From the NCBI GenBank assembly GCA_900318645.1, contig ONLH01000001.1, forward strand, positions 62,001 to 126,000: a DNA stretch of 64,000 nt. Reading direction: 5' to 3'. Both the position numbers and the translations under genes were made by a program. The notes under the pieces were generated by a model. That model searched no databases. It worked only from the letters and a program-made list of their open reading frames with translations, and was not told the origin of the DNA. The DNA comes from an uncultured Prevotellaceae bacterium (GTDB lineage: Bacteria; Bacteroidota; Bacteroidia; Bacteroidales; Muribaculaceae). Below are positions 1 through 8,879 of this stretch, piece after piece; the stretch's first letter is position 1; each line of letters starts with the position of its first letter.

Positions 1-762
1 AAAGGAAATCTCACTATAGACAACGGTAACACCTCGGTCAAGGTGGCGTTCTTTATCGGCACCCAGGTCGTGGCTACCAACCGCTTCATCAGGCGTGACG
101 CACGGCTGCTGGAACGCTTTATCAGCACCTACAAGCCCGACACCGCCATCGTTTGCAGCACAGCATCAAGTGCTGCCAGTCAACGTATCGAACAACTTGC
201 CAATGAGCGCTGCCGGCGTGCGCTGCACCTCACCCACGAGACACAGTTACCCATCAGATTGGGCTATCGCACCCCCCAGACACTGGGACGTGACCGCATA
301 GCCACCGCTGTCGGCGCATGGAGCATTGCACGGCGTTTAGACCAGCACTGTGACGTGCTCGTCATCGATGCCGGCACTGCCATCACCTATGACCTGGTGA
401 CCTCCGACAGTTGCTTCGTCGGTGGCAACATCGCTCCAGGGCTGGCATTGCGTTTCAAGGCACTGCATGAGCACACTGGTCGTTTGCCGCTGATACAGCC
501 CGAGGGAGACACGCCCATGGTGGGCTATGACACTGAAACGGCCATCCGCAGTGGCGTGATGCTGGGTCTGCTGGGTGAAGTGAGAAGCTACATTGCCGAC
601 CTCAAGTTGTCCCACCCCAGCCTGATGGTGTTCATCACCGGTGGAGACGGCAAGTGGCTGCACTCAAAACTGGCCGACAAGAATATCATTTATAGCGAAC
701 ACCTTGCGGCTGAAGGCCTCAACCGCATCCTATTATACAACCAAGCCAATGGAAATATATAA
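1..762 (+). CDS. coaX: Type III pantothenate kinase, 5' end cut by window edge
   Basis: Phosphorylates pantothenate, the first step of coenzyme A synthesis, in the cytoplasm. The frame is open from base 1 and reads KGNLTIDNGNTSVKVAFF, so the ASKHA phosphate-binding motif DNGNT lies before the GTG at 43. That GTG is therefore internal, and the true start lies a few codons left of the window. Other family motifs are GRDRIATAVGAW, the second phosphate motif VIDAGTAITYD, the GGNIAPGL loop and a C-terminal FITGGDG. The 253 visible residues are close to full length. The stop overlaps the start of the next gene by 14 bases, so the two are probably cotranscribed. Type III enzymes are the usual pantothenate kinase in Bacteroidales. 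Confidence 0.93.
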   Translation, partial: KGNLTIDNGNTSVKVAFFIGTQVVATNRFIRRDARLLERFISTYKPDTAIVCSTASSAASQRIEQLANERCRRALHLTHETQLPIRLGYRTPQTLGRDRIATAVGAWSIARRLDQHCDVLVIDAGTAITYDLVTSDSCFVGGNIAPGLALRFKALHEHTGRLPLIQPEGDTPMVGYDTETAIRSGVMLGLLGEVRSYIADLKLSHPSLMVFITGGDGKWLHSKLADKNIIYSEHLAAEGLNRILLYNQANGNI

Positions 763-1990
763 GAAGATAATCACTCTTTTCCTGCTCACAGCACTGTGCT
801 GGGGCGCAGCAGTGGCACAAAGTACCACCACGCCTTATTCCAAGATGGGTTACGGAATGCTCAGCGACAATGTTTCGAGCATACAACGCTCAATGGGTGG
901 TGTGGGATATGCCATGAAGGGCGGGCGCATCGTCAACGTGATGAATCCAGCCTCCTATGCCAACGTGGACTCCCTCACTTTCCTATGGGACTTGGGCATC
1001 GACCTGACCAACCTCTGGAGTAAGGAGAACGATAACAAGGGTTACAACTTCGGTGGCGGACTGGATTATATCACGGGACACTTCAAAGTTGCCAAGGGAC
1101 TGGGTGCAGCCTTCGGTTTGCTGCCCTACTCCTCGGTGGGTTACTCCTATGGTGGTGACATCGATGGAGGCAGCGAGTCACGCAGTGGCAGCGGTGGCTT
1201 CAACCAGCTGTTTGTCGGCCTGGGCTATGAGCCGATCAAGAACCTCAGCGTGGGATTTAACTTCGCCTACCTCTTCGGTACAACCTCCAACACGACACTC
1301 ATCACGTCCACTTCGACCAGCTACTTCACCCGCAACATGAGAATCCGCGACTGGAATGCCCAAGTGGGTCTCCAGTACAGTCTGCCTATCTCCAAGGGGC
1401 GCGACCTGCTCACCGTGGGTGCAACTTTCCAGCCTAAGAAGTCCTTCCACGGCACATCATGGGGAACGATCTATGACAGCCAGGATTCCAAGGTTGATAC
1501 CGTCGGCTATAGCAATATGAACGGTAATTACGAGCAACCTATCAGCATCGGAGTAGGCATGAGTTATAACTGGAACCGACGACTCACTGTCGAGGCAGAC
1601 TATACCTTCCAGAAGTGGAGCAAAGCCAAGTATCTGCCTATCGGCGGCTTTGAGCCTCAAACGATGCAGTTCGACGACCGCTGGAAGGCTGCTATGGGTG
1701 TGCAATACACACCCAACCGTCGTGGCAGCTACGTGGGTGCCATGTCATTCCGCGCTGGTGTGTTCTATAACCACGACTACCTCAACTATAACGGTAACAA
1801 CATCCGTGACTACGGTGCCAGTATCGGACTCGGTCTTCCTGCTCCTAGTGGCAAGACCACGGTCAACCTGGGCTTCGAGTGGCGCCACCGCGAGAGCAGT
1901 CCCACTAAGCTCATTACCGAGAACTACTTCAACATCACGCTGGGCGTGAACTTCAACGAGCTGTGGTTCTGGAAGAGCCGCATCCGTTAA
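749..1990 (+). CDS. Outer membrane beta-barrel protein of the coaX-lptC cluster
   Basis: A 413-residue secreted protein. I take the ATG at 749 as start because it opens directly on a signal peptide (MEIYKKIITLFLLTALCWGA, cleavage near AVAQ); the longer frame from 641 would add 36 residues with no signal character. The mature protein has alternating aromatic/polar beta strands, many Gly-Tyr turns, and ends on a strand with terminal Arg, like an outer membrane barrel. An early SSIQRSMGGVGYAMKG stretch and NVMNPASYANVDS resemble the FadL/OMPP1-like proteins found at this position in Bacteroidales. It sits between coaX and lptC. The transported substrate cannot be told from sequence. Confidence 0.8.
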   Translation: MEIYKKIITLFLLTALCWGAAVAQSTTTPYSKMGYGMLSDNVSSIQRSMGGVGYAMKGGRIVNVMNPASYANVDSLTFLWDLGIDLTNLWSKENDNKGYNFGGGLDYITGHFKVAKGLGAAFGLLPYSSVGYSYGGDIDGGSESRSGSGGFNQLFVGLGYEPIKNLSVGFNFAYLFGTTSNTTLITSTSTSYFTRNMRIRDWNAQVGLQYSLPISKGRDLLTVGATFQPKKSFHGTSWGTIYDSQDSKVDTVGYSNMNGNYEQPISIGVGMSYNWNRRLTVEADYTFQKWSKAKYLPIGGFEPQTMQFDDRWKAAMGVQYTPNRRGSYVGAMSFRAGVFYNHDYLNYNGNNIRDYGASIGLGLPAPSGKTTVNLGFEWRHRESSPTKLITENYFNITLGVNFNELWFWKSRIR

Positions 1991-1999
1991 ACATGGGAC

Positions 2000-2635
2000 G
2001 TGAGACGCCTGTTGCACATAGCGTTTGCCTTGATACTCCTGCCAGCAATATTTGCCTGTAAGGACGATTCTACCAGCGTGGTGAGCCATGCCACCAACCC
2101 TGAGAAGGTGCCCACGATGACCACTACCGATGTGCAGACGGTCATCAGCGACTCAGGCCACACCCGCTACCGCATCACCTCACCGCTGTGGAACATGTTT
2201 GAGGAAGCCAAGGAACCACACTGGACTTTTCCTAAAGGCATCACCTGCGAGGAACTGGACAACAGTTACAATGCGATGTCCACCATCAAGTGTGACTCGG
2301 CCTATTTTGACAAGTTCCAGTCGTTGTGGACCCTGACTGGCCATGTGAGCATCACCAATGCAAGCGGTGATGTCGTGCTCACCGATGAACTCATGTGGAA
2401 CCAACACGAGCATCGGCTATACAGCAACGCCTTCATCCATATCGAGAAACAGGGCCGTGTCATTGAGGGTTACGGCTATGAATCCAACGAGCGACTCACT
2501 ACCTATCAGTTGAGACAGGTTGAGGCGATTTTCCCCATCGATGAACGGCGAATGCCACATCCTGGCAGCGGCAACGTCGCGCCGCGCACACCACAACTGC
2601 CGCGGCCGTCCCAACCCGCAAAACCAGCTTTATAA
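2000..2635 (+). CDS. lptC: LPS export periplasmic lipoprotein LptC
   Basis: Predicted periplasmic/inner-membrane component of the Lpt bridge that carries lipopolysaccharide to the outer membrane. The protein has 211 residues, opens on GTG nine bases after the preceding stop, and has a lipoprotein signal with lipobox LPAIFAC. The middle shows the LptC/OstA-like pattern: YRITSPLWNMFE, then CDSAYFD, LTGHVSITN and LTDELMWN, typical of the repeated beta strands of this fold. The tail is Pro-rich and probably disordered. Its place after the outer membrane protein and before a CBS-domain protein matches other Bacteroidales. Confidence 0.82.
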   Translation: MRRLLHIAFALILLPAIFACKDDSTSVVSHATNPEKVPTMTTTDVQTVISDSGHTRYRITSPLWNMFEEAKEPHWTFPKGITCEELDNSYNAMSTIKCDSAYFDKFQSLWTLTGHVSITNASGDVVLTDELMWNQHEHRLYSNAFIHIEKQGRVIEGYGYESNERLTTYQLRQVEAIFPIDERRMPHPGSGNVAPRTPQLPRPSQPAKPAL

Positions 2636-2661
2636 CACCCAACGATACAATATTACAGATT

Positions 2662-3942
2662 TTGGATCCAAGTTATACATCCCCACTGATTATCGCGCTG
2701 ATTGCGTTGCTGTGCTCGGCCTTCTTCTCGGGACTGGAAATTGCCTTTATTTCCTCCAACAAGGTGCGAGCCGAGATTGAAATGGCTCGCGGCGGCATCC
2801 TCAACCGCATCCTCAACATCTATTACAGCAACCGCGAGATGTTTATCTCGACACTGCTCATCGGCAACAATATCGCCAACATCGTCTATTCCATGGCGAT
2901 GGCACAGCTGCTGTCCATCCCTCTGAAAGGCTACATCAGCAACGAAGCCGTTCTGCTGCTGGTGCAGACGCTCATCGCCACATTGATTATCCTCATATTT
3001 GGCGAATTTGTCCCCAAGACCATATTCCGCATCAACCCTAACGCCTCGTTGCGCACCGCATCAATACCGCTCTACATGGTCTATTGCCTGCTTTATCCCA
3101 TTTCTCGCTTCACCGAGTGGCTCTCGGCCCTGCTGATGAAGGCTTTTGGCATCAAGATCGACACAACCCGCATGCGCCTGCTCACGGTTGATGAACTGGA
3201 CGCCTACCTGCAAGAGAACATCGATAAGCACGAAGACGAGAACAAGACTGTGGAACGCGAGGTGAAAATCTTTGAGAACGCCCTCGACTTCAGCGACACG
3301 CGACTGCGCGACTGCATGGTGCCGCGCAACGAGATTGTCTCAGTCGATATCGATGACACGACACGCGACGACCTGGTCAAACTTTTTACCAGCTCTGGAC
3401 TTTCCAAGATTGTCGTCTATAAAGAGAACATCGACGACGTCATCGGTTTCATCCAGGTGAGTGAGCTCTTTGTCACCGATGTGGACTGGAAAACCCGCAT
3501 CAAACCCGTCCTCTACGCCCCTGAGACCTTGCTGGCACGCAAGATGATGCAGCAGCTCATGGACGAGAAACGCTCTATGGCTATCGTCATCGATGAGTTC
3601 GGCGGTACCAGCGGAATGGTAACACTCGAGGACCTTGTTGAGGAAATCTTCGGCGAAATCGAGGACGAACATGACCGCAATCACCTCGTAGCTCGACAGC
3701 TGGGCGAGAATAGCTATGAATTTGCCGGACGAATGGAAATCGAGGAAATCAATGAACGCTTCCATCTCGACATTCCCGAGAGCGACGATTACCAGACCCT
3801 GGCGGGTTACCTCCTCGCCGAGGAAGAAGCCATCCCCAACGTGGGTGACGTCATCGAACTGCCACCCTACCGCTTCACCGTGGAACGCAAAACTGCTGCA
3901 CGCATCGAGCTTATCCGCGTCGATGTCATCAATCAGGAGTGA
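2662..3942 (+). CDS. CNNM/CBS-domain membrane protein (hemolysin C/GldE-like)
   Basis: A 426-residue polytopic protein of the CorC/HlyC/GldE group. The first ~190 residues form the CNNM (DUF21) membrane domain, with the hallmark FFSGLEIAFISS in helix 1 and LLIGNNIANIVYS in helix 2. A tandem CBS pair follows (about 215-335; VPRNEIVSVDID, then IVIDEFGGTSGMVTLEDLVEEIFGE over two lines of the motif), and a C-terminal CorC_HlyC domain covers about 345-420. The start appears to be TTG at 2662; no ATG lies upstream in frame before the lptC stop. Family members are linked to Mg/Co efflux or, in gliding Bacteroidetes, to GldE. Only the general membrane/CBS role is safe here. Confidence 0.88.
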   Translation: MDPSYTSPLIIALIALLCSAFFSGLEIAFISSNKVRAEIEMARGGILNRILNIYYSNREMFISTLLIGNNIANIVYSMAMAQLLSIPLKGYISNEAVLLLVQTLIATLIILIFGEFVPKTIFRINPNASLRTASIPLYMVYCLLYPISRFTEWLSALLMKAFGIKIDTTRMRLLTVDELDAYLQENIDKHEDENKTVEREVKIFENALDFSDTRLRDCMVPRNEIVSVDIDDTTRDDLVKLFTSSGLSKIVVYKENIDDVIGFIQVSELFVTDVDWKTRIKPVLYAPETLLARKMMQQLMDEKRSMAIVIDEFGGTSGMVTLEDLVEEIFGEIEDEHDRNHLVARQLGENSYEFAGRMEIEEINERFHLDIPESDDYQTLAGYLLAEEEAIPNVGDVIELPPYRFTVERKTAARIELIRVDVINQE

Positions 3943-3948
3943 GGGGGA

Positions 3949-3997
3949 CGAGTGAGGAGTGAGGAGTTAGAAGTGAGGAGTTAGAAGTGAGGAGTGA
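3949..3997. repeat. Low-complexity purine-rich direct repeat after a stop codon
   Basis: Seven bases past the stop, the unit GTGAGGAGTTAGAA occurs twice in tandem with partial copies on both sides. Similar TTAG-rich runs follow stop codons elsewhere in the window (6054, 12265, 21688, 38219). No coding sense. Confidence 0.7.
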
Positions 3998-4080
3998 ATT
4001 CTTCTAGGCAATGGTAATCATGCCCAAAACTCAACAATGATGACAAAAAACTGATGTAAAAGAAAAAAATCGTCAAAAAA

Positions 4081-4113
4081 TTTGCAAGATTAAAAACATT
4101 TGTATTATCTTTG
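4081..4113 (+). promoter_or_regulatory. Bacteroidetes sigma-70 promoter for tRNA-Asp
   Basis: TTTG at 4081-4084, a 21-base spacer and TATCTTTG at 4106-4113 match the -33/-7 consensus. The tRNA begins 28 bases downstream. Confidence 0.75.
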
Positions 4114-4140
4114 CACCGCATTTTTCGCCAAGTGCAACAT

Positions 4141-4217
4141 GGTGTGTTAGTTCAGTTGGTTAGAATACCTGCCTGTCACGCAGGGGGTCGCGTGTTCGAG
4201 TCACGTACACACCGCCA
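4141..4217 (+). tRNA. tRNA-Asp (anticodon GTC)
   Basis: A 77-base cloverleaf. The acceptor GGTGTGT pairs with ACACACC. The D arm contains AGTTCAGTTGGTTAGA, the anticodon stem CCTGC encloses CTGTCAC with GTC in the centre, and the T loop is TTCGAGT. The 3' CCA is encoded. Confidence 0.97.
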
Positions 4218-4260
4218 AATGAGGAGAGACTGCTTGTTCAGTTTTTCCTCATTTATTTTA
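4217..4260 (+). terminator. Hairpin terminator after tRNA-Asp
   Basis: A perfect 9-bp stem (AAATGAGGA at 4217-4225, TCCTCATTT at 4246-4254) is followed by ATTTTATG. It starts on the last base of the tRNA. Confidence 0.75.
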
Positions 4261-4482
4261 TGTTCCACATAACCCATCCCGGCACTGCCCACTTAGCCTC
4301 ATAACGATGAATTGCCCCAGAAAAGAAAAGTTGGATGAGTTATCGCTTTTTTGGCAAAATTCACATTCGTTATCACGCCTATATGAAAAATAATGGCTAA
4401 TTTTGCAAGTTGTAGTTCGGCAATACTACATGTCAAAAGATCGTATTAGAGACACAATCAAGACGATATCTACGAGATAGCA

Positions 4483-5196
4483 ATGATAAACCTGAGTGTA
4501 AATGTCAACAAAATAGCCACCCTGCGCAATGCGCGCGGCGGCAATGTGCCTGATGTACTGCAAGTGGCCATGGACTGTGAACGTTTCGGCGCTAACGGCA
4601 TTACTGTCCATCCCCGTCCCGACGAGCGTCACATCCGTCGCAGCGACGTACTGGCCTTGCGTCCGCTGGTACGTACCGAGTTCAACATTGAGGGCTACCC
4701 CAGCGAACAGTTTATGGAACTCGTTCTGAGCGTTCGCCCCACCCAAGCGACGCTGGTGCCCGATGGCCCCAACGTGCTCACGTCATCGGCAGGCTGGGAC
4801 GTGGTGCCCAACATGGCGTTGCTCACAGGCATTGTTGACCGCCTGAAGGAAGCCGGCATCAGGACGAGCATCTTTGTGGGCACCGACCTGGACAACATCC
4901 GTGCGGCAGCCCAGACTGGCGCCGACCGTGTGGAACTTTACACCGGCCCGTTTGCCGAGGAGTTTGAAAGCGACCCCGAGCGAGCCGTTGCCCCGTTCGC
5001 CGCAGCCGCCGCTACCGCCCACAGTGTGGGCCTGGGGCTGAATGCAGGCCATGACCTGAACCTGAAGAACCTGAAGTTCTTCCAGCAGCACGTTCCTCAC
5101 TTGTGTGAGGTGTCCATCGGCCACGCCCTCATCAGCGACGCCCTGTACCTGGGTCTTGAAGCCACCATCAAGGCTTATAAGGACTGCCTGAAATAA
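4483..5196 (+). CDS. pdxJ: Pyridoxine 5'-phosphate synthase PdxJ
   Basis: Condenses 1-deoxyxylulose 5-phosphate with aminoacetone 3-phosphate to give pyridoxine 5'-phosphate (vitamin B6 pathway). The 237 residues are the normal length for this TIM barrel. Motifs: [16 protein letters not shown] (the Bacteroidetes form, with Lys where E. coli has His), [13 protein letters not shown], the Glu in [15 protein letters not shown], and the C-terminal [11 protein letters not shown] and [12 protein letters not shown] phosphate site. A possible -7 box, TAATTTTG, lies at 4398-4405. exbB follows 52 bases downstream on the same strand. Confidence 0.95.
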   Translation: MINLSVNVNKIATLRNARGGNVPDVLQVAMDCERFGANGITVHPRPDERHIRRSDVLALRPLVRTEFNIEGYPSEQFMELVLSVRPTQATLVPDGPNVLTSSAGWDVVPNMALLTGIVDRLKEAGIRTSIFVGTDLDNIRAAAQTGADRVELYTGPFAEEFESDPERAVAPFAAAAATAHSVGLGLNAGHDLNLKNLKFFQQHVPHLCEVSIGHALISDALYLGLEATIKAYKDCLK

Positions 5197-5248
5197 ATGA
5201 AGATTATTCACGTTAAATATTTAAGAAATAACCAAATAACAAACTAAT

Positions 5249-6049
5249 ATGTCAATCCTCAACATGATTCTCGCTCAAGGTGAGCCCGCCAGTCAAGTGG
5301 TACAAGAGGCCGCCGACACCCTGCAACAAGCTATGGATACTACCGTACAGGCTGTCACCGACAGCGCTGCTGCCATTGCTGCCGCCACCGTTCCCGCTGC
5401 TGCCGAAGTAGCCGAACCCGTAGTCAAGGAACTCTCGGTGTGGGACCTCACCATGGCCGGTGGCTGGCTGATGATTCCGTTGGCACTGCTTGCCATCGTC
5501 AGCATCTACATCTTCTTTGAAAGATTCTTTGCCATCAACCATGCCAACCGTCAGGACAAGTCCTTCATGGACCGCATCAAGGAATACATCCACCGTGGTG
5601 AGGTGGATCAGGCCCTCAAGCTGTGCCAGGACACCAATACCCCCTATTCGCGCATGATTGAGAAGGGTGTGACCCGCATCGGTCGTCCCATGAACGATGT
5701 GCTTGTTGCCATCGAGAACGTGGGCAACATGGAGGTCGCCAAGCTCGAGAAGGGCTTCAACTGGCTGGCAACCACTGCTGCCGGTGCTCCCATGATCGGT
5801 TTCTTGGGTACTGTAATCGGTATGGTAGAGGCCTTCTTCCAGCTTGCCAGTGCCGGCAACAATAGCAATGTGACCATCCTTGCCAGCGGTATCTATCAAG
5901 CCCTGGTGACCACCGTTGCCGGTCTGATTGTTGGTATTATTGCCCTGTTTGCCTACAACTACCTCACCTCTCGCGTCAACAAGGTGATGAACAAGCTCGA
6001 AGGCAAGACGATGGAATTCATGGACCTGCTCAACGAGCCTGCCAAGTAA
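5249..6049 (+). CDS. exbB: MotA/TolQ/ExbB proton channel family protein
   Basis: Inner-membrane proton channel subunit that powers a TonB/TolA-like transducer. It has 266 residues with an Ala-rich N-terminal extension of about 60 residues before the first membrane segment (GGWLMIPLALLAIVSIYIFF). Two later helices carry the family core: LATTAAGAPMIGFLGTVIGM, and GIYQALVTTVAGLIVGIIAL with the conserved Thr pair lining the proton path. exbD and a TonB-like gene follow, making a complete energiser set. Whether it serves TonB-type import or Tol-type envelope work cannot be settled, though the window contains a large TonB-dependent receptor. Confidence 0.92.
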   Translation: MSILNMILAQGEPASQVVQEAADTLQQAMDTTVQAVTDSAAAIAAATVPAAAEVAEPVVKELSVWDLTMAGGWLMIPLALLAIVSIYIFFERFFAINHANRQDKSFMDRIKEYIHRGEVDQALKLCQDTNTPYSRMIEKGVTRIGRPMNDVLVAIENVGNMEVAKLEKGFNWLATTAAGAPMIGFLGTVIGMVEAFFQLASAGNNSNVTILASGIYQALVTTVAGLIVGIIALFAYNYLTSRVNKVMNKLEGKTMEFMDLLNEPAK

Positions 6050-6053
6050 TATC

Positions 6054-6090
6054 AGGCTTTAGGTTATAGGCTTTAGGCTTTAGGTTATAA
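6054..6090. repeat. Low-complexity GGCTTTAGGTTATA repeat
   Basis: Directly after the exbB stop, AGGCTTTAGGTTATA occurs twice with an extra GGCTTTA between. It resembles the run at 12265-12313 behind pheT. Confidence 0.7.
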
Positions 6091-6145
6091 GCGATCGTCA
6101 TCGTACTTACAACTTAAAACTTACAACTCTAAGACTAAAAAGATT

Positions 6146-6640
6146 ATGGCACTCAAGAGACAACATAAAACCCTGTCGATGTTCAGCATGGCATCGATGA
6201 CCGACGTCATCTTCCTGCTGCTCATCTTCTTCCTCGTCACTTCGACGTTTGTATTCCCGTCAGCGCTCGAGGTCAACCTGCCGCAGAGCAGTGAGCAGAC
6301 CGCCATCAAGCCCACCACCCGCATCTATGTGGACAAGGACCTGAACATGTATGCCACACAAGCCACCGAGACAGGAGAGAGTGATCTGCTGCCCATCGCG
6401 CCCGAGCAGCTCGAGGGCTTCATGCAGGCCCTCAAGGCCGGCAACCCCGACGAATTTGTCGCCGTCTATGCCGATGAGGAAGTGAACTACGGCAAGATTG
6501 TCGAAATCCTGGACAAGGGCTCCAAGCAAGGCGTAAAAATCGTGCTTGCCACCAAGCCCAGCGAGGCATCGTTTGGACCGGTAACCGAACAGGAGGCCCC
6601 TGCCGTCGTGCAGGAGGTGCCTGTTCCCGTTAACCCCTAA
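6146..6640 (+). CDS. exbD: ExbD/TolR family biopolymer transport protein
   Basis: Partner of the ExbB channel. It has 164 residues with one N-terminal membrane helix (MTDVIFLLLIFFLVTSTFVF). Asp20 just inside the helix matches the essential proton-path Asp of ExbD. A periplasmic alpha/beta domain follows (about 45-145), then a Pro/Val/Glu-rich tail. It lies between exbB and the TonB-like gene, 12 bases before the latter. Confidence 0.92.
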   Translation: MALKRQHKTLSMFSMASMTDVIFLLLIFFLVTSTFVFPSALEVNLPQSSEQTAIKPTTRIYVDKDLNMYATQATETGESDLLPIAPEQLEGFMQALKAGNPDEFVAVYADEEVNYGKIVEILDKGSKQGVKIVLATKPSEASFGPVTEQEAPAVVQEVPVPVNP

Positions 6641-6652
6641 CACGTCATCACA

Positions 6653-7543
6653 ATGGAAGAAGATCGCCGCAAACATAGCCTTTGGGCACTGCTGCTGACC
6701 CTGCTCCTCACGGTGGGGACGCTAGCACTGTTGCTGCGCTTCACCTTGCGCTATGAGCAGTTGCCTGACAGGCCAGACCTGACGCAGCTCGCACAGGACT
6801 CCATCCTGTTCGGCGGAGACTATGTGATGCTGGGCAATACCCTCGACAACGTGCAGAACGACCTGATGGACGAGGAGTCGGCCGAGCCTAGTGCATCACC
6901 CGAACAGGGCGATGAACCCGACATCGATGCCGATGATCTGGAAGATGCTGGCGAAGCCAACCAGAAGACTCCACCCCTGGTGACGCAGAAGACCGAGTCT
7001 CCCCACAAGGTGAAAGAACAACCCAAGGAAGCCGAGCCCAAGAAATCAGGCCCCGTTAAGGAGAATGAAAAGAAGGTAGAAAAGCCCAAAGCCAAGGATA
7101 AAAAAGCCGAGGCTCAGGAAACCAAGTCCAAGAACACCAGCGAGCAGAAGACTCCGACCAGCAGCGCCGCCGACAACAGGGTGAAAAACGCCTTCGGTAG
7201 CGGTAAGGGACAAGGCGGAGGCCAACAAGGTGCAGCCAGCGGAAATTCCAGTCAGGGCGTTCTCGCCGGCAAGCCCGGTGTGACTGGACTGGCAGGTTAT
7301 ACCCTTGAATACTGGGCTAAACCCGTTCCCAACAGCAAATGGTCGGGCCGTGTGATGGTACGCGTCACTGTTGACCCGAGGGGAAAAGTCACCTCGGCCA
7401 AGGCAACTGGTGCTACCGGTGACCTCGCATCGCATCCCGAGGTGCGCCGCGCCTGCGAGCAGGCCGCCTTGAAGTCACAATTCTCGGTTCCCAAGAACAC
7501 CATGACCGAGGGTATCGGTACCGTGACCTACATTTGGCATTAA
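6653..7543 (+). CDS. TonB/TolA-like energy transducer
   Basis: A 296-residue protein with a short cytoplasmic tip, one membrane helix (about residues 10-28, LWALLLTLLLTVGTLALLL), and a long charged Pro/Lys/Glu spacer (about 75-170) that would span the periplasm. A C-terminal domain (about 205-296) holds VMVRVTVDPRGKVTSAKATG and ends in FSVPKNTMTEGIGTVTYIWH. That is the TonB/TolA C-terminal pattern, with a conserved RRACEQAALKSQF helix. As the last gene of the exbB-exbD set it should transmit proton-motive force to the outer membrane. The Lys/Glu spacer is more TolA-like than the Pro-Lys spacer of classic TonB. Confidence 0.85.
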   Translation: MEEDRRKHSLWALLLTLLLTVGTLALLLRFTLRYEQLPDRPDLTQLAQDSILFGGDYVMLGNTLDNVQNDLMDEESAEPSASPEQGDEPDIDADDLEDAGEANQKTPPLVTQKTESPHKVKEQPKEAEPKKSGPVKENEKKVEKPKAKDKKAEAQETKSKNTSEQKTPTSSAADNRVKNAFGSGKGQGGGQQGAASGNSSQGVLAGKPGVTGLAGYTLEYWAKPVPNSKWSGRVMVRVTVDPRGKVTSAKATGATGDLASHPEVRRACEQAALKSQFSVPKNTMTEGIGTVTYIWH

Positions 7544-7672
7544 TGACTTGTCATACTATCATCACAGGCAACCCTACTACACAATTGTGCGGTGGGGTTG
7601 CTCGTTGATAGGACATCCTATCGGCATCCAGTCCCTGTTCATTGAATCAATATCATGAATTGCTGAAAAAAT

Positions 7673-7703
7673 TTTGTGGTATAGTGAGGTTTTTCTACTT
7701 TTG
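7673..7703 (+). promoter_or_regulatory. Promoter for the LytS/LytTR pair
   Basis: TTTG at 7673-7676, a 19-base gap and TACTTTTG at 7696-7703 lie 32 bases before the kinase start. Upstream, a hairpin (GCAACCC 7568-7574, GGGTTGC 7595-7601) separates it from the tonB-like gene. Confidence 0.7.
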
Positions 7704-7734
7704 TTACTGAAATAAAAAGGAATAACAGCAACCC

Positions 7735-8847
7735 ATGAGCAATTACTTCAAGCAGACCAAACAGGAGACCATCATCTACACAATCGTGTGGTTTGTTATC
7801 TTTTTGGCCCCTCTGTCGGAGTTTATCGTCAATTATGACCATGAGCACCCGATTTGGATCAAGAACGGGTTGCTTGACACATGGACTCACATGCTGTTCT
7901 TCTTCGTTGTTTTCCTCATCCACAACCACATCCTTGCCCCCATCCTGGTGAAACAGAAGAAAGTGACGAAATACATCGCTTGTTGTATTGTCATGATCGC
8001 CCTGTTTCAAACAGCCCAATGCATTCACAAACCCAATCACATGTCGCAAGGCTCTCAACCAAAAATTGCTGTGGAACTGGAGCCACCGCCTCCCAACGGA
8101 CGCCCACCTATACACAGGCATGACATCACCATGTTCATTCTTGTCATCATGATGATGGGTGCCAACCTAGGTGTGAAAACCTTTTGCCAAGGTGAAGAGG
8201 AGAAAAAGCATCTGGCCAAGCTCAAGGAGCAGAGTCTGAAGCAGGAACTTGACTACCTGCGCTACCAGATCAACCCACACTTCATCATGAACACGCTGAA
8301 CAATATCCATGCGCTGGTGGACATCGACCCCGAGCAGGCCAAGGACAGCATTGTGGATATGTCCAGGATGATGCGCTACTTGCTCTACGAGAGCGATAAT
8401 CATTGTGTATCTCTCAACAAGGCGATTGTCTTCTTGAAGAAGTACCTGAACCTGATGAAGTTGCGTTATACTGACATGGTCAACGTCAACCTTGACGTCC
8501 CTGAGTCGTGTCCCGAGGACATCGCACTGGTGCCGTTGGTATTCATCCCCTTTGTGGAAAACGCTTTCAAGCATGGCGTGTCCTATGACAAGCCGTCGAC
8601 CATCAACATTGATATCGAAAAAAAAGGCGACCGCCTGCTGTTCCACTGCAACAACACCAAGAGCAACGCCAAGCACGAGTATGGAGGTGTGGGGTTGAGC
8701 AACGTGACCAAGCGCCTGGAACTCATCTACGGCAACGACTACTCACTTGACATTAACGATGGTGAGGAGACCTATGACGTGCTGCTCAACCTGCCCGTCA
8801 AGTGCCCCGAGGAATTTGCCACTGCCGATCCTCACCCCACAGCCTAA
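7735..8847 (+). CDS. Sensor histidine kinase, LytS/YpdA-like
   Basis: Membrane sensor kinase of 370 residues. The N-terminal half has about four hydrophobic segments (near residues 13-33, 55-77, 84-100 and 128-146) and an extracytoplasmic Pro-rich loop (EPPPPNGRPP). A coiled segment rich in Glu/Lys leads into the His_kinase domain with QINPHFIMNTLNN (phospho-acceptor His182) and an HATPase half with FVENAFKHG (Asn276). There is no periplasmic ligand domain, as is usual for this family. The response regulator follows 32 bases downstream. Confidence 0.93.
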   Translation: MSNYFKQTKQETIIYTIVWFVIFLAPLSEFIVNYDHEHPIWIKNGLLDTWTHMLFFFVVFLIHNHILAPILVKQKKVTKYIACCIVMIALFQTAQCIHKPNHMSQGSQPKIAVELEPPPPNGRPPIHRHDITMFILVIMMMGANLGVKTFCQGEEEKKHLAKLKEQSLKQELDYLRYQINPHFIMNTLNNIHALVDIDPEQAKDSIVDMSRMMRYLLYESDNHCVSLNKAIVFLKKYLNLMKLRYTDMVNVNLDVPESCPEDIALVPLVFIPFVENAFKHGVSYDKPSTINIDIEKKGDRLLFHCNNTKSNAKHEYGGVGLSNVTKRLELIYGNDYSLDINDGEETYDVLLNLPVKCPEEFATADPHPTA

Positions 8848-8879
8848 CAAAAACAATCTAGCCTAAACCCGATAGAACT